Source: CAWGLW01 sp963823525
GTDB taxonomy: Bacteria > Pseudomonadota > Gammaproteobacteria > Steroidobacterales > Steroidobacteraceae
Assembly: GCA_963823525.1 (NCBI GenBank)
Contig: CAWGLW010000006.1
Span: forward strand, 558,001-622,000
Length of the DNA stretch: 64,000 nt
Reading direction: 5' to 3'
Program-made: the position numbers and the translations under genes
In this document: piece after piece, positions 48,397 through 57,441 of the stretch
Numbering within the stretch: position 1 is the stretch's first letter
How the letters are laid out: each line of letters begins with the position of its first letter
The notes under the pieces: model-generated
Database searches by the model: none
The model's input: the letters and a program-made list of their open reading frames with translations, nothing else
Told to the model about the DNA's origin: nothing

Positions 48397-50982
48397 TCAT
48401 ACGACGACGTTGACCAGGCGGCCCTTGACGTAAATGACCTTGCGTATCGACTTGTCTTCGATAAAGCGCTGCACATTCGTATCCGCCAACGCCGCCGCGC
48501 GGACCTGCGCTTCGTCGGCATCCGCCGGCACCTCGATCCGGCCACGCAACTTGCCGTTGACCTGCACGACCAGTTCGACACTCTCGCGCTCGAGCGCCCC
48601 AGGGTCGTGCTCAGGCCAGCGCGCGTCGATGACCGCATCGCGATGCCCGAGCAGATGCCAGAGCGCGTGACAGGCATGCGGTACGACGGGAGACAGTGCA
48701 AGAACGACAATGTCGAGCGCCTCCTGCATCACCGCCAGGCCCTGCTGCGAACGATCTTCGAATCGTGTCAACGCATTAAGCAATTCCATCACCGCCGCGA
48801 TCGCGGTATTGAACGTGCGCCGGCGACCAATGTCGGTGGTCACTTTCAACAGGGTCTCATGCACCTGGCGACGCAGATCGCGCTGTCCGGGTGTCAACGC
48901 ACCGGTATCCAGCGGCGGTATTTCTCCGGATTCGCTCACGTGCCGATGCACCGCCTTCCAGAGGCGCTTCATGAATCGGAATGAACCCTCGACGCCCTCA
49001 TCGGACCATTCGAGCGACTGCTCGGGCGGTGCTGCGAACATCATGAAAAGCCGCGCGGTGTCGGCACCGTAAGTCTCAACCAGCGACTGCGGGTCGACGC
49101 CATTGTTCTTTGACTTGGACATCGTGCCGATACCGGCTGACTCGACCGGCTGACCGTCTTCCCTCAGCGTCGCCGCGACAGGCACGCCTTTTTCGTCGGT
49201 CTGCACGTCCACTTCGGCCGGGTTGTAGTAAACGATGCGGCCGGAGGCCGGCTTACGAAAGTAGATCTCGTTGAGCACCATGCCCTGGGTGAGCAGGTTC
49301 GAGAAAGGCTCGCTGGTCGTGGTCAGTCCGACGTCGCGCATGACGCGTGTCCAGAAACGCGAGTACAGCAGGTGCAGGATCGCGTGCTCAATGCCGCCGA
49401 TATACTGGTCGACCGGCATCCAGTACTCCGCTCGCTCATCGACCATCGCCCGTTCGTTGTCGGCGCCGGTGTAGCGAAAGAAATACCAGGACGAGTCGAC
49501 AAACGTGTCCATCGTGTCGGTTTCCCGACGTGCCGGCTTGCCGCAAATCGGGCAATCGCAGGCCAGGAAGGCCCCGGACTTCGCCAGCGGGCTGCCGCTG
49601 CCATCGGGCACGAGGTCCTCGGGGAGCACGACGGGCAACTGCTCATCGGGCACGGGGACTTCGCCGCAGTCCTGACAATGGATCAAAGGGATCGGGCAGC
49701 CCCAGTAACGCTGGCGGGAAATGCCCCAGTCCCGCAGCCGGTAGTTGACCCTGCGATGCCCCTTACCCTGCGCCTCGAAGAGCTTGCTCAGCGCATCGAA
49801 TGCCTCGTCGAAATCGAGGCCATCAAAACGCCCGGAGTTGATTAACACGCCGCGGTCCAGGAAAGCGCCCGCATCGAGATCCACCAGGCTGCCGTCGGCA
49901 GGCTGGACAACCTGATGGATACGCAATCCATAGCGGCGAGCAAATTCCCAGTCACGCTGATCGTGGGCGGGCACCGACATGACCGCGCCGGTGCCATAGC
50001 TCATCAACACGAAATTCGCGACCCAGACTGGTATCGGATCACCGGTCAACGGGTGGATTGCGTTGATGCCGAGCGGCAGGCCACGCTTCTCCACCGTTTC
50101 GAGCGAGGCCTCGGTTACGCTCATGCGCTGACACTCGGCCAGGAACTCGGCGATTTCCGGTTTGTCTCCGGCCGCCCGCGCCGCCAGCGGATGTTCCGCC
50201 GCAACGGCCATGTAGGTCACGCCCATCAGCGTATCGGGACGGGTCGTGTAGACACGCAGCGGCGGATGGCCTTCCACGTCGAATTCGATCTCGACGCCCT
50301 CCGACCGGCCGATCCAGTTCGATTGCATGAGCTTGACGCGGTCCGGCCAGCCGGGCAGTTCGTCGAGCCCGGCCAGCAGTTCCTCCGCGTAGTCGGTGAT
50401 GCGCAGGTAGTACATCGGGATTTCGCGCTTCTCGACCAGCGCACCGGTCCGCCAGCCACGACCATCGACGACCTGTTCGTTGGCAAGGACGGTCTTGTCC
50501 ACCGGATCCCAGTTGACGAGGCCGGTGGTGCGGTAGGCGATTCCTTTTTCGCGCATGCGCAGGAACAGCCACTGGTTCCAGCGGTAATAATCCGGGTTGC
50601 AGGTCGCCAGTTCCCGTCGCCAGTCGATGCCGAATCCCAGTGACTGGAGCTGGCGGCGCATGTAAGCGATGTTCTCGCGGGTCCACTTCGCCGGCGGCAC
50701 GCCGTGCGCCATCGCTGCGTTCTCGGCCGGCAATCCGAACGCGTCCCAGCCCATCGGCTGCAGTACGTTGTAGCCCTGCATGCGCATGTATCGCGACAGC
50801 ACATCACCGATCGTGTAGTTGCGCACGTGGCCCATGTGCAGGCGGCCGCTGGGATAGGGGAACATGCACAGGCAGTAGAATTTCGGACGGTCCGGGTCCT
50901 CGCTGACCGCGAACGTCGCGTTTTCGTCCCAATCGTGCTGGGCCTGCGCCTCGATGGCGGCCGGTTCGTAACGTTCCTGCAT
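48397..50982 (-). CDS. leuS: Leucyl-tRNA synthetase
   Basis: 861-aa class Ia synthetase of full length. The HIGH-type motif is PYPSGRLHMGHVRNYTIGD near residue 42. The editing (CP1) domain contains YTTRPDTLMGVTYMAVAAEHP, and CDCPICGKPARRETDTMDTFVDSSWYFFRY holds the zinc-like and leucine-specific regions. The C-terminal motif is GTMSKSKNNGVDPQ, with Thr in place of the usual Lys that opens KMSKS. The end overlaps nothing; lptE follows by 7 bases. Confidence 0.97.
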   Translation of the reverse strand: MQERYEPAAIEAQAQHDWDENATFAVSEDPDRPKFYCLCMFPYPSGRLHMGHVRNYTIGDVLSRYMRMQGYNVLQPMGWDAFGLPAENAAMAHGVPPAKWTRENIAYMRRQLQSLGFGIDWRRELATCNPDYYRWNQWLFLRMREKGIAYRTTGLVNWDPVDKTVLANEQVVDGRGWRTGALVEKREIPMYYLRITDYAEELLAGLDELPGWPDRVKLMQSNWIGRSEGVEIEFDVEGHPPLRVYTTRPDTLMGVTYMAVAAEHPLAARAAGDKPEIAEFLAECQRMSVTEASLETVEKRGLPLGINAIHPLTGDPIPVWVANFVLMSYGTGAVMSVPAHDQRDWEFARRYGLRIHQVVQPADGSLVDLDAGAFLDRGVLINSGRFDGLDFDEAFDALSKLFEAQGKGHRRVNYRLRDWGISRQRYWGCPIPLIHCQDCGEVPVPDEQLPVVLPEDLVPDGSGSPLAKSGAFLACDCPICGKPARRETDTMDTFVDSSWYFFRYTGADNERAMVDERAEYWMPVDQYIGGIEHAILHLLYSRFWTRVMRDVGLTTTSEPFSNLLTQGMVLNEIYFRKPASGRIVYYNPAEVDVQTDEKGVPVAATLREDGQPVESAGIGTMSKSKNNGVDPQSLVETYGADTARLFMMFAAPPEQSLEWSDEGVEGSFRFMKRLWKAVHRHVSESGEIPPLDTGALTPGQRDLRRQVHETLLKVTTDIGRRRTFNTAIAAVMELLNALTRFEDRSQQGLAVMQEALDIVVLALSPVVPHACHALWHLLGHRDAVIDARWPEHDPGALERESVELVVQVNGKLRGRIEVPADADEAQVRAAALADTNVQRFIEDKSIRKVIYVKGRLVNVVV

Positions 50983-51054
50983 CGCAGATCCGGTTTGTGA
51001 AACAGAGCCAGTGAGGATAACGGAGCCCCGGGGCGCCGGGCCAGTGCGACGTGA

Positions 51055-52134
51055 TCAGGCCGCCGCGCGCCGAAACCGGAACACGCCGTTCGGGTCGCGG
51101 TGGCGATCGAGTTCGCCGCTGCTCCTTAGGTAGTTCAGGTGGGCCACGGCCTCGCCGAGCGCAAGCAGGCGATGGAAACCCGGCAGCACGCCGCCGAAAA
51201 GGACCGGCAGCAGCTCATGGGCCGTTCGCGGCTCGGCGCAGGCCGCTCGCAGGGACTGCAGCTGCCGCAGGTGGTGCGAGCGCAGGTCGTCGATTCGCGG
51301 CCGCAGCGCGCGGAACGGGCGGCCGTGCGACGGCAGGACCAGCGTGCCCTCCGGGAGGGCGTCCAGCCGCGTGAGTGACGCGAGAAAATCCCGCAGCGGA
51401 TCGGCCTCGGGCGCTGATGAGATCACGCTGACATTGGGCGAAATCGCCGGCAGCACCTGGTCGCCACTGATCAACAGGCGATCGACCGGATCGTGCAGGC
51501 ACAAGTGCCCCGCGCAATGGCCAGCGGTTTCGATGATGCGCCAGCATCGATCCCCGACCTGCAGTTCCTCGTTGTCGGCCGGGTTGCGGACCGGGCCGGG
51601 GATTCCGTCGAACCAGCTGCGGTGGTCGCCCCGCAGGTTCATTGCCCGGTGGGTCGCAAGATCCATCCCGTGCGCGTGCACGAATTCGCGTATCCGCGCG
51701 CTGACGGCGGTGGGCTCCGACTGCAGGAACTCGGTGACGGACCGTTGTGCCGACCCGGACATCCACACATCCGCCGCGTGCCGATCGGCCAGCCACGGGG
51801 CCAGCCCCATGTGATCGGGGTGATCGTGGGTGATGAACACGCGTCGCAGCGGCCGGCCCCGACACACGCCCTGCTCCAGCTCGCGCCAGGCCTCGCGGCA
51901 CAGGTCGGCCGACATGCCGGTATCCACCAGCATCCAGCCGTCTTTGTCTTCCATCAGCCACAGGTTGATGTGATTGAGTTCCATGGGCAGCGGCACTCGG
52001 ATCCACAGCAGCCCGGGCGCGATCTGGCGCGCCTCGCCCGGACCCGGCGGAGGGATATCCAGGTAGTCGAGGTCACGCCGCCGGGGTCGCGGACGCACGT
52101 CGTGGTGCGTTCTCTTTGAATTGCGTTGACTCAT
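51055..52134 (-). CDS. MBL-fold metallo-hydrolase
   Basis: 359-aa metallo-beta-lactamase-fold protein. The metal-binding motif THDHPDHMGLAPWL follows DTGMSAD, with later ligands in ETAGHCAGHLCLHDP, LISGDQVLP and LPSHGRPF. The C-terminal 90 residues are helical and contain AHLNYLRSSGELDR, a winged-helix-like tail seen in the LACTB2/glyoxalase-like subgroup. The substrate is unknown, possibly a thioester. The start overlaps the lnt stop by four bases, so it is coupled to the lnt operon and stands between lnt and leuS. Confidence 0.88.
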   Translation of the reverse strand: MSQRNSKRTHHDVRPRPRRRDLDYLDIPPPGPGEARQIAPGLLWIRVPLPMELNHINLWLMEDKDGWMLVDTGMSADLCREAWRELEQGVCRGRPLRRVFITHDHPDHMGLAPWLADRHAADVWMSGSAQRSVTEFLQSEPTAVSARIREFVHAHGMDLATHRAMNLRGDHRSWFDGIPGPVRNPADNEELQVGDRCWRIIETAGHCAGHLCLHDPVDRLLISGDQVLPAISPNVSVISSAPEADPLRDFLASLTRLDALPEGTLVLPSHGRPFRALRPRIDDLRSHHLRQLQSLRAACAEPRTAHELLPVLFGGVLPGFHRLLALGEAVAHLNYLRSSGELDRHRDPNGVFRFRRAAA

Positions 52135-53627
52135 CGTGACGCCCGGCGTGGCCAGCGAAGACCACCGATGACCGCGAGCAACGCGATCAGAAGCAGCGGC
52201 AGGTTACCCCAGCGCATGTAGGGCGTCTCGCCCTGCCGCGGCTCGACCTTGCCATCGAGCACGCCGACCCGGAACTGGCCAAGCTGGCCAATCAGGCGCC
52301 CATCGCGACCGATCAGCGCGGTGATGCCGTCGTTGGCAACGCGCAGCATCGGCCGCCCGGTTTCCAGCGAGCGCATACGGCTGATATCGAGGTGCTGGTG
52401 TGGCGCGGTCGAATCTCCGAACCAGGCATCGTTGGTTGCGTTGACGAGCAACGTCGACGCGCGCGCCAGGGCCAGTTGTTCTGAGCCGTACGCGTCTTCG
52501 TAACAGATCGTCGGCGCCAGTGTTTCACCGGCCACTGCCAGCGGTGGCTGCTCTTGTGAGCCCGGCTCGAAATCCGAATACGGCAGGTTCATCAGGCGCA
52601 TCCATTCGCGCACCGCGTCGGGTACCGGGAAGAATTCGCCAAAAGGCACCAGGCGACGCTTGTAGTACCACTGCTCGTTGGACGACAGGACTGCCATCGC
52701 GTTGTAGTAGGCGTCGGTCCTGGCGTCGCGACGCAACAGTCCCGCCACCAGCGTCGATCCGCGGGCCTCAGTCAGCGCACGAACGTCGTCGAGAAAGCCG
52801 CGGATATTACTCTCCAGCGCGGGCACCGCGACTTCGGGCCACACGATGATATCGGTGCCGAGGTGAGCCCTTGTCAGGTCAAGGTAAAGTCGCATCGTGC
52901 GCTCGCGCTGCCCGGCTTCCCATTTCATCGATTGCGGCACGGCTCCCTGCACCAGCGCGACAGTGACTTCACGGCCGGTTGGCTGCGTCCACTCGATCCG
53001 TGCCAGCGCGAAACCACCGAGCCACAACAGGACCGCAACGGTGCCAGCGACGAACCGTGCCGTTCGCGTGCCGATCAACAGCGTCAGCAGGGCGCCCGCG
53101 CTGACAGCAACGGCGAGACTGACGCCGTAGATGCCGAGCACCGGGGCATAGCCGGCCAGCGGCGTATCGAGCTGGCTGTAACCGAGCGACAGCCAGGGGA
53201 ACCCGCTCATGAACCAGCCGCGAAACCACTCCACGAGCACACAGCCGCCCGGCAGCAGAAGCATCCAGCGGCGCGGCCCGTCTGCCAGCCCCCAGCGGGC
53301 CGACATATGGCCCTGCAGGGCAGAGTAGCTGCCCATGATCGCGACCAGTCCCAGCATCAGGAACAAGGCGATCCACAGCGGCGCCTGGCCGATCAGGTGA
53401 ATGCTGTTATAAAGCCAGTAGGTTCCGGCCAGGAATGTCCCGCCGGTAAACAGGAAACCCCTCAGCGCAGCGCGCCGCGGCGTCACACCCTGCCAGAGTG
53501 CGAACAACGCCAGCGGCCCGAGCAGGCCGAGCACAAACAGGCGTGTCGGAGCAAAAGCCAGTGAAAGCAGGGCCCCGGCGGGCAGGGCCAGCCAGGTACC
53601 CCAGCGATCCAGGAACGCGCGAATCAT
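52131..53627 (-). CDS. lnt: Apolipoprotein N-acyltransferase
   Basis: 498-aa integral membrane enzyme that adds the third acyl chain to lipoproteins. About six to seven N-terminal TM helices are followed by a periplasmic nitrilase domain with the triad Glu (WPEVAVPAL), Lys (YYKRRLVPFGEF) and Cys (TICYEDAYGSEQLA). A final TM helix (LLLIALLAVIGGL) ends the protein. The ATG at 53627 is preferred to a TTG six codons upstream; neither has a strong ribosome binding site. It follows ybeX as in E. coli. Confidence 0.95.
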   Translation of the reverse strand: MIRAFLDRWGTWLALPAGALLSLAFAPTRLFVLGLLGPLALFALWQGVTPRRAALRGFLFTGGTFLAGTYWLYNSIHLIGQAPLWIALFLMLGLVAIMGSYSALQGHMSARWGLADGPRRWMLLLPGGCVLVEWFRGWFMSGFPWLSLGYSQLDTPLAGYAPVLGIYGVSLAVAVSAGALLTLLIGTRTARFVAGTVAVLLWLGGFALARIEWTQPTGREVTVALVQGAVPQSMKWEAGQRERTMRLYLDLTRAHLGTDIIVWPEVAVPALESNIRGFLDDVRALTEARGSTLVAGLLRRDARTDAYYNAMAVLSSNEQWYYKRRLVPFGEFFPVPDAVREWMRLMNLPYSDFEPGSQEQPPLAVAGETLAPTICYEDAYGSEQLALARASTLLVNATNDAWFGDSTAPHQHLDISRMRSLETGRPMLRVANDGITALIGRDGRLIGQLGQFRVGVLDGKVEPRQGETPYMRWGNLPLLLIALLAVIGGLRWPRRASR

Positions 53628-53694
53628 CACGGTGTGTGCTGGCAATTCTTGCCGATGTCGACGATCAAGGTCGCGTCGCAGGCGACGGCGACAC

Positions 53695-54558
53695 TCAACC
53701 CGACTCCGAGGGCTTCAGTTCGATGTCACGCACCGTCGTCACGCGCAGCGTATCGATGCGCCGACGATCCGCACGCGCGACTTTCAACTCGAGGCCGCCC
53801 ATTTCCACGGTCTCCCCACGTCGCGGCATGTGGCCCAGCTCGTGCAGCACGAGTCCGCCAATCGTGTCGTATTCATCGTCGAGGAACCGCGTTCCGAAGA
53901 CCTCATTGAATTCATCGATGCGCGTCAGGGCGGGCACACTGAAACTGCGCTCGCCTTCCTTGCGGATCCCGTCGCCTTCATCCACGTCGTACTCATCACC
54001 GATGTCGCCGACGATCTGTTCGAGCACGTCCTCGATCGTGACCAGCCCGGAGACACCGCCATATTCATCAACGACGATCGCCATGTGGTTGTGATTGATG
54101 CGAAATTCCTGCAGCAACACACTCAGGCGCTTGCTCTCCGGTATGAATACGGCCGGCCGCAGGCATTCACGAATATCGAAATGCTGATCGTCGCCCTGCA
54201 CGAAAAAGCGCAGCAGGTCTTTCGCCAGCAGGATGCCCACGATATCGTCCTTGTCCTCGCCGATCACCGGGAACCGCGAGTGACCCGATTCGATCACCAC
54301 TGAGAGTATTTTTTCCGGGGACTCCTCGCGCTGGATGACGACCATCTGCGAGCGCGGCACCGTGATGTCGCGCACCTGCATTTCGGCGACCTCCAGCACG
54401 CCTTCGAGCATCGACAGCACATCGGCATCTATCAGGCCACGGTCTCGGGCATCGGCGAGCAGGTCGGTAAGTGCCTGCAGGTCGCGTGGCTCGCCCGAAA
54501 GGGTTTCCAGCAGGCGGCGCAACCAGTTTCCAGACGGGCCGGGAGAATCTTCGCTCAT
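53695..54558 (-). CDS. ybeX: CBS-domain transporter-associated protein CorC/YbeX
   Basis: 287-aa cytoplasmic protein with two CBS domains (RDITVPRSQMVVIQREESPEKIL and CLRPAVFIPESKRLSVLLQEFRINHNHMAIVVDEYGGVSGLVTIEDVLEQIVGDI) and a C-terminal CorC_HlyC domain (DTIGGLVLHELGHMPRRGETVEMGGLELKVARADRRRI). YbeX has been tied to magnesium handling and to ribosome maturation. It overlaps ybeY by four bases and precedes lnt by about 67 bases in the miaB-phoH-ybeY-ybeX-lnt order. Confidence 0.95.
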   Translation of the reverse strand: MSEDSPGPSGNWLRRLLETLSGEPRDLQALTDLLADARDRGLIDADVLSMLEGVLEVAEMQVRDITVPRSQMVVIQREESPEKILSVVIESGHSRFPVIGEDKDDIVGILLAKDLLRFFVQGDDQHFDIRECLRPAVFIPESKRLSVLLQEFRINHNHMAIVVDEYGGVSGLVTIEDVLEQIVGDIGDEYDVDEGDGIRKEGERSFSVPALTRIDEFNEVFGTRFLDDEYDTIGGLVLHELGHMPRRGETVEMGGLELKVARADRRRIDTLRVTTVRDIELKPSESG

Positions 54559-55091
54559 GCAGTGGGGTCACAGACGGGAACGTACGGATTCTGATACCCG
54601 AATCCGCGCAGAATTTCCACCTCGAGTCGCTCCATGGCCCGCGCCTGGCGGTCATTCTGGTGGTCATGCCCGAGCAGATGAAGCACGCCGTGGACCACCA
54701 TGTGGGCCCAGTGCGCTGCCATTTTCTTGTTCTGCTTCCGCGCCTCGCGAGCCACGACCGGGGCACAGATGACCAGGTCGCCGATTGTGCCAAGCAGGTC
54801 CCGCTCCTGATGCGAGGCCGGAAACGAGAGCACGTTAGTGGGCTTGTCGATGCCGCGGAATCGCCGATTCATGCTGCGGCCCGCAGTGAGGCCGACGATG
54901 CGAACGCACATCCCGGCCGCCGGCGAATCGCCATGGACCTGCCCGGCCTTTGCGTAGGCCGCCCTCGCCCATCGCCGCAGCGCCGCTGCCGATGGCACCC
55001 ACGGCGCGCGCGCGGCAAACTGCACCTCGACCTGCAAGCGCGACGTATCGCGATCCGCCGGGTTCCGTTTCATGCCCTCGACCGCGGTCAT
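54555..55091 (-). CDS. ybeY: Endoribonuclease YbeY
   Basis: 178-aa zinc-dependent rRNA maturation factor. Its metal motif HGVLHLLGHDH (HxxxHxxGH) follows MNRRFRGIDKPTNVLSFP. The start at 55091 forms ATGA with the stop of the upstream TPR gene; an ATG at 55073 is a possible alternative. In most gammaproteobacteria ybeY directly follows phoH, but here a 2.3-kb gene separates them while translational coupling is kept with the intruder. Confidence 0.95.
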   Translation of the reverse strand: MTAVEGMKRNPADRDTSRLQVEVQFAARAPWVPSAAALRRWARAAYAKAGQVHGDSPAAGMCVRIVGLTAGRSMNRRFRGIDKPTNVLSFPASHQERDLLGTIGDLVICAPVVAREARKQNKKMAAHWAHMVVHGVLHLLGHDHQNDRQARAMERLEVEILRGFGYQNPYVPVCDPTA

Positions 55092-57346
55092 GGCTTCTGC
55101 GCCGCAGCCGGTCCGCTTGCCGGCTCTTCGCCCGAAACCGCTTCGAGCGCCTTGCGCTGTGCCGCCATGTCCCGCTCGATGCCGGCGAATACGCGCATGA
55201 ACTCAGGTTCGCCCCGGATCAAGGCCAGCGCCGGATCAAAGTCGCGGTAGTAGCGCCAATACGGGCCACGCCAGCCCGCCTGTGCGGCCTCGCGAAGCGC
55301 GGCGAGTGCCTTGGCACGCTCGCCGCGAAGCGTGTGGATCTGCACGTCGGCCAGGCCGTATCCGGCAACGCCCAGTCGCGATACACGGCCAATCGCCTGC
55401 TCGCTTCTGTTCAGCAACTCGCTCGCCCTGTCGTTCGCTCCGCTTCGCTGCAGTACGAGCGCCAGGCCGATCGCGTCGGGGGCATTGGCAACGCGGGTTG
55501 CCGCGGCGGAGGCTGAAAACACTGAGTGGACGCCTTCGTAACGATCGATCGCCGCGGTGAGGTTCCCACTCGCCAGGTCTGCGTCCCTTAGCAGGGTCAG
55601 CGCCCCAAGCTGGGTCAGCGCCCCAAGCTCGGGCATGATTGCGAAAGACCGCTGCGCGTAACGGGCCATCGCGTCCGTATCACCTCGATAGAGAGCGAGA
55701 CCCGCCATCGCGAGGTTCGGGACCGCGCCATCGGGCCATTGAGCCAGCGCGGACTCAATCAATTTGGCGGCCTTCGCCTCGTCGCCGAGATCCAGTCTGA
55801 GCATCGGGCGAAGCATCGTCTGGGCGCCAGGATCGAGTTCAGCGGCCTTCTCGGCGAACGCCATCCCAGCGGCAAAACGATTGCGAGAGTAAGCCAGCAG
55901 GGCACCCAGACCGTAATACCCGATCGGGCTGGACGGGTCGATCTCGATGACCTTGCGCCACCTCGCTTCGGCCTCGTCCCAGCGGCCGAGTTGTTCGAAC
56001 TGCTCCGCCAGGTTTCCATTGATTACGGCAGAAAGCGGATCGAGTTCCGCGGCGCGCCTGGCGTGCTCAAACGCCTCGACCTCCCGGCCCGTAGCTCGGA
56101 GGTGAACGGCGAACCACTGGTGGGCCGTGGCGTAGTTCGGACTTAGCTCAATCGCTCTTCGAAAAAGAGAATCGGCGCGATCCTTGAGACCGCGCACGCT
56201 GGTCACCATTGCCGATGAGGCCAGTGCTTCGGCCAGCGCGGCATCGAGTTGCAAGGCTCTTGCCAACGCCGCCTCCGCCTGCTCCAGCGTCGTCTCGCGC
56301 GGCGCGGCCGAGTAGAAAACCTCCAGGATGAGACTGTCCGCCAGAGCGACGTGAGCCAGAGCGAAATCGGGGTCGAGCTCAATGGCCTCGCGAAAATACC
56401 GCTCGGCCTCGATTAACATCTGGCTGTTGCGCTGGGCCATTCGCTGCTGACCGATCTGGTAAGCCTCCCATGCAACGAGGTTATTCGTCGGGACAGCATT
56501 GACCCGGGCGCGTTCATCCTCAGTCAGCGTAGTCTTCAGTGCTTCGGAAATCGCCGAGGCCACCTCGCTCTGGATCGCAAAAATGTTCGCTGCCGTCAGT
56601 TCGCGGTCGTAGGTTTCTGCCCAAAGATGCTCATCGGATCCCGCGTCAATCAACTGCACATTGATGCGCACGCGATCACCGGACCGCTGCACGCCGCCCT
56701 CGAGTATTTTCGTGACGCCGAGTTGACCGGCGATTTCCTGCATCGGCAGGTCCGTACCTCGAAACCGTTCCACCGAGGTGCGTGAGATCACTTTCAGTGC
56801 GCTGATCTTAGAGAGCTGGGTGAGGATGTCATCGTGAATGCCGTCGACAAAAAACGCATCGTCCTCGAGGCGGCTGCGATTCTCGAATGGCAGCACGCCA
56901 ATCGAAGGGCGCACCTCGCCTGCGTCCACATTTGCAGGATCCGGTTCTGCCGGCTCGGCAGTCGCCGCCGGTCCTTTATCAACCGTGTGGGTCGCCTGCT
57001 CCGGTACCAGTCGATCAAGCACGACGGCGGCGATGGCCAGCACACCGACCGCCAGCGTCAGCGTATTGAGCTTGCGGCCGGTTTCCCCGGCCACCGATTC
57101 GCTGCGATCGACATCACGATCGCGCTTGAGACCCTCCGGCGTGAGTTCGTAGGCCCAGGCAAAGGCCAGCGCGACCGGGAAGCCCAGCAGGAGAATCCCG
57201 AACACGAGGCGTAAGGAGCCATCGGGCACATCCAGCAGGCCGAACAACACGTCAGCCACCTGCAGCAGAAGCCATCCGCTGACCGCATACAGACCCGCCA
57301 CGCGGATCACGTTGCGTCGTTTCAGCTCAGAGAAGAAACCGGACAC
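55088..57346 (-). CDS. TPR repeat protein with N-terminal membrane anchor and TolB/FlgO-like domain
   Basis: 752-aa protein. Its N-terminus, FFSELKRRNVIRVAGLYAVSGWLLLQVADVLF, plus LVFGILLLGFPVALAFAWAYELTPEGLKR form two TM helices, and a third lies near residues 93-112. A TolB/FlgO-like domain (IGVLPFENRSRLEDDAFFVDGIHDDILTQL, SVERFRG) occupies about 145-265. At least six TPRs follow to about 650. The architecture matches a family found in many copies in some environmental gammaproteobacteria, often with an adenylate cyclase or CadC-like partner domain at the front; none is present here. Function is unknown. It interrupts the phoH-ybeY pair. Confidence 0.88.
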   Translation of the reverse strand: MSGFFSELKRRNVIRVAGLYAVSGWLLLQVADVLFGLLDVPDGSLRLVFGILLLGFPVALAFAWAYELTPEGLKRDRDVDRSESVAGETGRKLNTLTLAVGVLAIAAVVLDRLVPEQATHTVDKGPAATAEPAEPDPANVDAGEVRPSIGVLPFENRSRLEDDAFFVDGIHDDILTQLSKISALKVISRTSVERFRGTDLPMQEIAGQLGVTKILEGGVQRSGDRVRINVQLIDAGSDEHLWAETYDRELTAANIFAIQSEVASAISEALKTTLTEDERARVNAVPTNNLVAWEAYQIGQQRMAQRNSQMLIEAERYFREAIELDPDFALAHVALADSLILEVFYSAAPRETTLEQAEAALARALQLDAALAEALASSAMVTSVRGLKDRADSLFRRAIELSPNYATAHQWFAVHLRATGREVEAFEHARRAAELDPLSAVINGNLAEQFEQLGRWDEAEARWRKVIEIDPSSPIGYYGLGALLAYSRNRFAAGMAFAEKAAELDPGAQTMLRPMLRLDLGDEAKAAKLIESALAQWPDGAVPNLAMAGLALYRGDTDAMARYAQRSFAIMPELGALTQLGALTLLRDADLASGNLTAAIDRYEGVHSVFSASAAATRVANAPDAIGLALVLQRSGANDRASELLNRSEQAIGRVSRLGVAGYGLADVQIHTLRGERAKALAALREAAQAGWRGPYWRYYRDFDPALALIRGEPEFMRVFAGIERDMAAQRKALEAVSGEEPASGPAAAQKP

Positions 57347-57441
57347 CGTCGCTGCAGCCTCCTGGCTTTCCGGGTCAGAGCCGAGTGTAACGGCTGAGCG
57401 CGCCTTGCGCTGCGCACACGCGAAATATCAGGAGCACCCAC

